From Ideonella_A sp963843805 (GTDB taxonomy: Bacteria; Pseudomonadota; Gammaproteobacteria; Burkholderiales; Burkholderiaceae_C): a stretch of 64,000 nucleotides of DNA. The first letter of the stretch is position 1. Every line of letters starts with the position of its first letter. The stretch spans positions 124,001 through 188,000 of the forward strand of contig CAWJLY010000009.1 in the NCBI GenBank assembly GCA_963843805.1, given 5' to 3'. Of this stretch, positions 58,316-64,000 are shown one piece after another. The notes beneath the pieces were generated by a model. That model searched no databases. It had not been told where the DNA came from and saw only the letters and a program-made list of their open reading frames with translations. A program made the translations under genes and the position numbers.

Positions 58316-59830
58316 TGCTGCAACATCGACGGCATTGCTGCGGCGCTGAGCTGGCTGCATGGCCGCGGTGTTCGCGCGCTTTGCGCCGACAGCCGCCGGC
58401 TGCAGCCGGGCGAAGCCTTCATCGCCTGGCCAGGACATGCCCACGACGCCCGCTTGAATGTCGATGCAGCGTTGGCGGCCGGTGCCCCTGCATGCATCGT
58501 CGAGGCCGATGGCGTCGAGCGTTTCGCATTCGAAGGGCTGCCGCAGGTGGCGGCGATGGCGGGTTTGAAGTCGGCGTGTGGTGAATTGGCAGCCGCCTTT
58601 CTGGGCCAGCCGAGCGATGCGCTGCAGGTGTTGGCCGTGACCGGAACGAATGGCAAGACATCGACTGCCTGGTGGCTGGCACAGGCGCTGACATCGCTGG
58701 GCCGGCGATGTGGCGTGGTCGGCACGCTGGGCATCGGCAGTCCGCCCGACGTGCTGTCGAGCGGGTTGACGACGCCCGATCCGCTCACCTTGCAGCAGGC
58801 ATTTCGTCGCTTTGCCACTGACGGATTCGGCGCCTGCGCAATCGAGGCTTCGTCGATCGGCATCGAGGAACAACGCCTGACCGGCACGCGCATCGCGGTT
58901 GCCTTGTTGACCAACTTCACTCAAGACCACCTCGACTACCACGGCGACATGGCGGCGTATTGGCGTGCCAAGCGCCGGCTGTTCGACTGGCCCGGCCTGC
59001 GCGCGGCGGTGGTCAACATCGACGATGACAAAGGCCGCTTGCTGGCCGACGAACTGGCTGATCGACCGCTCGATCTCTGGGGCTATTCGGTGGTCGATGC
59101 GGCTGCGCGGCTGTCGGCTCGTGGTGTGAGCTACCTCGACGGCGGCCTGACATTCGAGGTGGTCGAGGACGGCCGATCGGCGCCGGTTCGAAGCAGGCTG
59201 ATCGGCGAATTCAACGTCTCCAATCTGCTGGCGGTGATCGGCGGGCTGCGCGCGATGGGTCTGCCGCTTGTCGAGGCTGCAGCGGCATGCCAGGCCTTGT
59301 CGGCTGTGCCGGGGCGGATGCAGCGGGTCGCTGTGCCGATGCTGGCTGAAGTGCCTGCGGCCGAGGTAATCGTCGACTATGCCCATACGCCTGATGCACT
59401 CGAAAAAGCACTGGCCACGCTGCACACGCTCGCCGATTCCCGAGGCGGCGACTTGTGGTGTGTATTCGGCTGCGGCGGCAATCGCGATCGCGGCAAGCGG
59501 CCATTGATGGCGGCGGTCGCCGAGCGGCTGTCCGCACATGTCGTGGTGACCAGCGACAACCCGCGCAACGAGGCGCCGGCGGCCATCATTGCCGACATCG
59601 TCGCCGGTCTGCGCAAACCGCATGACGTGCTGGTCATCGAGGACCGCGGCGAGGCCATCGGCCAGGTGCTGCGGCAGGCTGCGCCGACCGATATCGTGCT
59701 GATTGCCGGCAAGGGCCACGAGAACTATCAGGAAATCGGCCATCAACGCCTGCCGTTTTCAGATGTGGATGTCGCGCGCAGCCAGTTGCTGGCACTGCAC
59801 GGCCTCGGCGAGCGAGGGCTGTTGCAATGA
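58315..59830 (+). CDS. murE: UDP-MurNAc-tripeptide synthetase MurE, start region with an apparent one-base insertion
   Basis: The MurE body is clear: ADSRRLQPGEAFIAWPGHAH (UDP-binding N-domain), the P-loop VTGTNGKTSTAWW, DYAHTPDAL, and the specificity motif D-N-P-R (T-S-D-N-P-R-N-E) that marks meso-diaminopimelate ligation. It adds mDAP to UDP-MurNAc-Ala-Glu. The frame of this body has no ATG, GTG or TTG before the essential N-terminal motif. The ATG at 58315, which overlaps the ftsI stop, would enter it only if one base in CTGCAAC (58318-58324) were removed, giving M-L-N-I-D-G-I-A-A-A-L-S. A TTG at 58454 would delete the N-domain. I annotate the restored start. Confidence 0.88.
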
Positions 59831-61230
59831 TGATGACGCTTGGCCTGGCCAGCCAGCTGCTGCCTGCCGCCACGCTGCTCGGCGACCCGGCGATCCGCAT
59901 CGACCGCGTTCACAGCGACAGCCGCAGCTTGCAGGCTGGTGACCTGTTCGTTGCGCTGCGTGGTGAACGCTTCGACGCCAACGAGTACCTGGTCCAGGCC
60001 CGGGCGGCCGGCGCCGTGGCGGCACTGGCCGAGCGCGGCATCGCCGCGGCCGGCCTGGCCGGCCTGCAAGTGGTCGACAGCCGACAGGCACTCGGCGAGA
60101 TGGCCGCCGCGTGGCGCCGGCGGCTGACGCTGCCGCTGATTGCCGTTGCCGGCAGCAACGGCAAGACCACGGTGACGCAGATGATCGCAAGCATGCTGCG
60201 TGCCTGGCATGGCGACGCGTCGCTGGCCACCGCCGGCAACTTCAACAACGACATCGGCGTGCCGCTGACACTGCTTCGCTTGCGCGAGCATCACCGTGCG
60301 GCGGTGCTCGAACTCGGCATGAATCATCCGGGCGAGATCGCCCACCTCGCTGCGTTGGCAGCGCCGACGGTGGCCCTGGTCAACAACGCGCAGCGTGAGC
60401 ACCTCGAGTTCATGGCCAGCGTCGACGCGGTTGCGCGCGAAAACGGCAGCGTGTTCAGCGCGCTCGGTGATGACGGCGTTGCCGTCTTTCCCGCGCAGGA
60501 TGTTCACGCCGATCAGTGGCGCGGCCTGGCAGGCCGGCGGCGCTGCCTGAGCTTTGCGGTCGACGGGCCTGCCGACGTCAACGCCAGTGCGTTGTGGCAG
60601 GGTGACCATTGGCGCCTGGCGTTGCAGACCCCGATGGGCTCGGCGACCCTGCGACTGGCGGTGGCCGGTCAGCACAATGTGCACAACGCGCTGGCGGCGA
60701 TCACTTGTGCGATGGCTGCCGGTTGTCCGCTGGAGGCGATTGGCAGTGGTCTCGAAACCTTCGTCGCGGTCAAGGGGCGGTCACAACTGCATCGCTTGCA
60801 TCTCGACGGCCAGTCGGTCGGGCTGATCGACGACAGCTATAACGCCAACCCGGATTCGGTCCGTGCCGCCATCGATGTACTTGCCAGCATGCCGGCGCCG
60901 CGCTGGCTGCTGCTCGGCGACATGGGCGAGGTGGGCGACCAGGGGCCGGCCTTCCACGCCGAAGTCGGTGCCTATGCGGCGCAGCAACAGATCGATCTCT
61001 TGTGGGCAGCCGGCGCTGCCAGCGCCGATGCGGCGCGGGCATTTGGCCACGCGCGTCATTTCGCGTCGGTCGATGATCTGCTGGCCGCCCTGCCACAGGC
61101 CGGGTCGGCGAGATCGATTGTCGTGAAGGGTTCGCGGTTCATGAAGATGGAACGCATCGTCGCCGCGCTGCTGGCGCGTGCCGATGTGATGGCCGATGCA
61201 GACCCGACGGGAGGCCGCGATGCTGCTTAG
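59827..61230 (+). CDS. murF: UDP-MurNAc-pentapeptide synthetase MurF
   Basis: A 467-residue ligase with the N-domain motif VHSDSRSLQAGDLFVALRGE, the P-loop AVAGSNGKTTVTQMIA near 109, and the C-domain markers LIDDSYNANPDSVRAAIDVL and LGDMGEVGDQ near 345-365. It adds D-Ala-D-Ala to complete the pentapeptide precursor. The start overlaps murE by 4 bp and the 3' end overlaps mraY by 11 bp. Confidence 0.96.
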   Translation: MMMTLGLASQLLPAATLLGDPAIRIDRVHSDSRSLQAGDLFVALRGERFDANEYLVQARAAGAVAALAERGIAAAGLAGLQVVDSRQALGEMAAAWRRRLTLPLIAVAGSNGKTTVTQMIASMLRAWHGDASLATAGNFNNDIGVPLTLLRLREHHRAAVLELGMNHPGEIAHLAALAAPTVALVNNAQREHLEFMASVDAVARENGSVFSALGDDGVAVFPAQDVHADQWRGLAGRRRCLSFAVDGPADVNASALWQGDHWRLALQTPMGSATLRLAVAGQHNVHNALAAITCAMAAGCPLEAIGSGLETFVAVKGRSQLHRLHLDGQSVGLIDDSYNANPDSVRAAIDVLASMPAPRWLLLGDMGEVGDQGPAFHAEVGAYAAQQQIDLLWAAGAASADAARAFGHARHFASVDDLLAALPQAGSARSIVVKGSRFMKMERIVAALLARADVMADADPTGGRDAA

Positions 61231-62398
61231 CCTGGCCGAGTGGCTGCAGACACTGTCGCCGGAGTTCGGTTTTTTCCGCGTCTTCCAGTACCTGACTTTC
61301 CGCGCGGTGATGGCGGCATTGACCGCCATGCTGATCGGTCTGGCCTTCGGGCCGTGGGTGATTCGCAAGCTGCAGCACCTGAAGATCGGCCAGCCGGTGC
61401 GCGGGTACGCGATGCAGAGTCACCTGGTGAAAAGCGGAACGCCGACGATGGGCGGCGTGCTGATCCTGATCGGCATCGGCGTGTCGACGCTGCTGTGGTT
61501 CGACTGGAGCAACCGCTTCGTCTGGATCGTGATGGTGGTGACGGTCGGCTTCGGCGTGATCGGCTGGATCGACGACTGGCGCAAGGTCGTCAATCAGAAC
61601 GCCGAGGGCATGAGCTCGAAGGAAAAATATTTCTGGCAGTCGGTGATCGGTCTGGTGGCGGCGCTTTATCTGGCCTTCAGCGTCAGCGAGACCTCGAACA
61701 TGCGGGTGCTCGAACTGTTCTTCCGCTGGGTGCAAAGCGGCTTCTCCAATGAGTTGCCGCCGAAGGCCGATCTGATCGTGCCGTTTTTCAAGACCATCAG
61801 TTATCCGCTGGGTGTGTTCGGGTTCATCACGCTGACCTATTTTGTCATCGTCGGTGCGAGCAATGCCGTCAACCTGACCGATGGCCTCGATGGTCTGGCG
61901 ATCATGCCGGTGGTGATGGTCGGCTCGGCCCTGGGCGTTTTCGCCTATGTCACCGGCAACGCGGTCTTCAGCCGCTATCTGCTGATCCCGTATATCCCTG
62001 GCGCCGGCGAGTTGCTGGTGTTCTGCGCTGCGATGGCGGGCGCCGGGCTGGCCTTCCTGTGGTTCAACGCCCATCCCGCACAGGTCTTCATGGGCGATGT
62101 GGGCGCCTTGGCACTGGGCGGCGCGCTCGGCACGATTGCCGTGATCACCCGGCAGGAAATCGTGCTCGGCGTGATGGGTGGCGTTTTTGTTGCCGAAGCC
62201 TTGTCGGTGATGGTGCAGGTCGGCTGGTTCAAGTTCACCAAGAAGCGCTACGGCGCCGGCCGCCGCATCCTGAAGATGGCACCGCTGCATCACCACTTCG
62301 AAAAATCGGGGTGGGGCGAGACGCAGGTCGTGGTGCGTTTCTGGATCATCACCATGCTGCTGTGCCTGATCGGCCTGGCCAGCCTGAAGCTGCGGTGA
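61220..62398 (+). CDS. mraY: Phospho-MurNAc-pentapeptide transferase MraY
   Basis: From ATG 61220 (ribosome site GGGAGG at 61209) a 392-residue, roughly ten-helix enzyme that makes lipid I. Motifs are KSGTPTMGGVLIL near 70, GWIDDWRKV near 115 (catalytic Asp pair), NAVNLTDGLDGLAIMPV near 215, FMGDVGALALGGALG near 290, and MAPLHHHFEKSGWGE near 350. The upstream in-frame ATG at 61196 lies inside murF and is less likely. Confidence 0.96.
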   Translation: MLLSLAEWLQTLSPEFGFFRVFQYLTFRAVMAALTAMLIGLAFGPWVIRKLQHLKIGQPVRGYAMQSHLVKSGTPTMGGVLILIGIGVSTLLWFDWSNRFVWIVMVVTVGFGVIGWIDDWRKVVNQNAEGMSSKEKYFWQSVIGLVAALYLAFSVSETSNMRVLELFFRWVQSGFSNELPPKADLIVPFFKTISYPLGVFGFITLTYFVIVGASNAVNLTDGLDGLAIMPVVMVGSALGVFAYVTGNAVFSRYLLIPYIPGAGELLVFCAAMAGAGLAFLWFNAHPAQVFMGDVGALALGGALGTIAVITRQEIVLGVMGGVFVAEALSVMVQVGWFKFTKKRYGAGRRILKMAPLHHHFEKSGWGETQVVVRFWIITMLLCLIGLASLKLR

Positions 62399-62405
62399 CC
62401 ACGTC

Positions 62406-64000
62406 ATGAGCCCACTCGCCGCCACGTCAATCCTCATTCTGGGCCTCGGCTCGTCGGGACTGGCGATGCTGCGCTGGTGCGTTCGCAGCGGTGCAAGCGG
62501 TCAGCGTCTGGGACAGCCGGCTTGCAAGCGGCTGCGACCTGCCGAATGCCCGCATCGTCGCGGCCGATTTCCCGCAGGTCGACCTGTTGACCGAATTGCC
62601 CGCTGGCATGGCCATCGCCCGGTTCGATCGGGTTCTGAAGAGCCCGGGGTTGTCGCCCAACGATGACCGCATTGCCGGCTTGCTCGCCGCGGCTCGGGCT
62701 GGCGGCAAGGCTGTGCAAGGCGAGCTCGATCTGTTTATCGAGGCCTTGGCCGACCTGCAGGAGCAGCGCGGCTATTCGCCCCGTCTGCTGGCGATCACCG
62801 GCACCAACGGGAAGACGACAACCACCGCCATGGCCGCGCTGCTGATTGCCAGCACCGGCAGCCAGGTCGCGGCGGCCGGCAATATCGGGCCGACGATGCT
62901 GCAGACGCTGATTGATCGGCTCGATGCGATCGAGATTTTCGAAGCCGCCGGCGGTGCACAGGATGGACCCGGCGCCGCCCTGCTGGCTGGCCTTGCCGAC
63001 GACGGACAAACCGCCGTCAAGCCGTCACTGCCGGATGTCTGGGTCATCGAGCTGAGCAGCTTTCAACTCGACGGCGTGGCCCATTTCGCACCTGATGCCG
63101 CAGCGGTGCTCAATATCAGCGAAGACCATCTCGATTGGCACGGCAACATGGCCGCTTATGTGGCCGCCAAGGCCGGCGTGTATGGTCCCGCTGGCGCGGC
63201 CACCGTGATGATCGTCAACCGCGACGACCCACAGGTCGAGGCGATGGTGCCGGCGCCGCTTGTCGGAAAGGCAAGGGCAGCCAAGACGCTGCAGCGTCGG
63301 GTGATCCGCTTCGGGCTCGATGCGCCGCGTCAGCCGGGCGACTATGGTCTGGTCAACGATAACGGCATGGTCTGGCTGGCGCGGGCGCAACAAGCCGACG
63401 CCAGCCTGCAGCGCGGCCGTCGCGGGCCTGCAGTTGACGAAGAATTGTTCATCCAGCGCATGATGCCGGCCGACGCGCTGCGTGTTCGAGGTCGTCACAA
63501 CGCTGCCAATGCGCTGGCTGCGCTGGCGCTGGCCGAGGCCATCGATTGCCCGCTGGCGCCCATGTTGCATGCGTTGCGCGACTATGGCGGCGAGCCACAC
63601 CGGCTGCAATTTGTCGCCAACGTTGGCGGGGTCGACGCCTTCGACGACAGCAAGGGGACCAATGTCGGTGCCACGGTTGCCGCCATCAATGGCCTGGGTA
63701 GCGACCGGACGCCCGCGCGGCTGGTGATGATTCTGGGCGGCGATGGCAAGGGTCAGGATTTCTCACCGCTGCTTGCGCCGATACGCCGTTTTGTCCGCGC
63801 GGTGGCCACGCTGGGGCGTGACGCCGAAGCGATCGAAACAAGTCTGCTGCCGTTGACCGCGGCGAACGACGCAAGCGGCCAATCCGGATTGCCGCTGCAG
63901 CGTCATCCGAGCCTGGATGCAGCCACGCGCTGGAGTTTCGAACAGGCGCTGCCCGGCGATGCCGTGCTGCTGAGCCCGGCCTGTGCCAGCCTGGACATGT
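62406..64000 (+). CDS. murD: UDP-MurNAc-L-alanine:D-glutamate ligase MurD, frameshifted near the start and truncated by the window
   Basis: The N-terminus ILILGLGSSGLAMLRWCVRS (from ATG 62406) is in one frame. From about 62497 the protein continues in another: V-S-V-W-D-S-R-L-A-S-G-C-D-L-P, then the P-loop AITGTNGKTTTTAMAAL, ELSSFQLDGV, ILGGDGKGQDFSPL and LLSPACASLDM at the window edge. The junction is GTGCAAGCGG (62491-62500), where one extra A breaks the frame. The gene is essential, so the indel is probably a sequence error. The last codons lie beyond 64000. An insertion of about 20 residues around EAAGGAQDGPGAALL is seen in relatives too. Confidence 0.9.

Noticed and set aside
56825..59746. 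A very long open frame (973 codons) on the minus strand opposite ftsI and murE
   Set aside because: It lies antisense to two genes with complete active-site motifs and has low-complexity, His/Arg/Gln-rich composition typical of a GC-driven shadow frame.
62485..62505. Programmed frameshifting in murD
   Set aside because: No slippery heptamer or downstream pseudoknot is evident, and four unrelated genes in the window show the same kind of single-base break.
62406..62666. Short 86-codon protein taken as a complete gene at the murD start
   Set aside because: Its first 30 residues are the MurD N-terminus and the rest is nonsense after a one-base shift, so it is not a separate gene.

Overview
The window is GC-rich chromosomal DNA that looks like a betaproteobacterium of the order Burkholderiales. 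The evidence is a tripartite tricarboxylate (Tct/Bug) transporter, a MraZ-led dcw cluster with MurE of the meso-DAP type, a type A rnpB lying between a pyrC-side block and the dcw cluster, and the GltIJKL amino-acid ABC system. No tRNA, CRISPR array, prophage or complete insertion sequence was seen. Genes are dense, and many adjacent pairs overlap by ATGA or TTGA.

Layout. (1) 1-8.9 kb: a capsule or exopolysaccharide locus. A Wza-like export lipoprotein and three glycosyltransferase or TPR proteins run on the minus strand. KpsS-like, GT4 and half-length KpsC-like proteins run on the plus strand. (2) 8.9-14.5 kb: a compact minus-strand operon with a UGT-type glycosyltransferase, a cytochrome P450, two paralogous membrane alpha/beta-hydrolase-like proteins and a small membrane protein. 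It may make or tailor a hydroxylated glycolipid. (3) 14.6-15.9 kb: a glycine-zipper lipoprotein with a terminator, and an HNH nuclease. (4) 16.1-25.9 kb: a fatty-acid beta-oxidation cluster (TetR, acyl-CoA dehydrogenase, FadN-type fusion, thiolase, enoyl-CoA hydratase, SDR, thioesterase), interrupted by a DUF559 gene bracketed by inverted hairpin repeats. (5) 26-31.3 kb: an Atm1-type ABC exporter and gltIJKL. (6) 31.4-40.8 kb: a TetR regulator, a Tct transporter and five enzymes (two sugar-phosphate-isomerase-like proteins, an enolase-superfamily member, a Gfo/Idh dehydrogenase and a DUF993 aldolase-like protein). This looks like an uncharacterised carboxylated-sugar catabolic operon. (7) 40.9-47.5 kb: small conserved proteins, pyrC, a NYN-domain protein, a DUF3025 protein and rnpB. 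(8) 47.6-54.5 kb: a Bcr/CflA transporter, alpha-carbonic anhydrase, ClC protein, EutBC and a GAF protein. (9) 54.7-64 kb: the dcw cluster mraZ-rsmH-ftsL-ftsI-murE-murF-mraY-murD, running off the window.

Quality warning. Four conserved genes (a TetR gene, pyrC, murE and murD) each appear to carry a one-base indel. Because murD and murE are essential, residual sequencing error is the simplest explanation, so other gene ends should be read with that in mind. The strongest candidates for undescribed biology are the P450/UGT/hydrolase operon and the Tct-linked sugar-acid operon.
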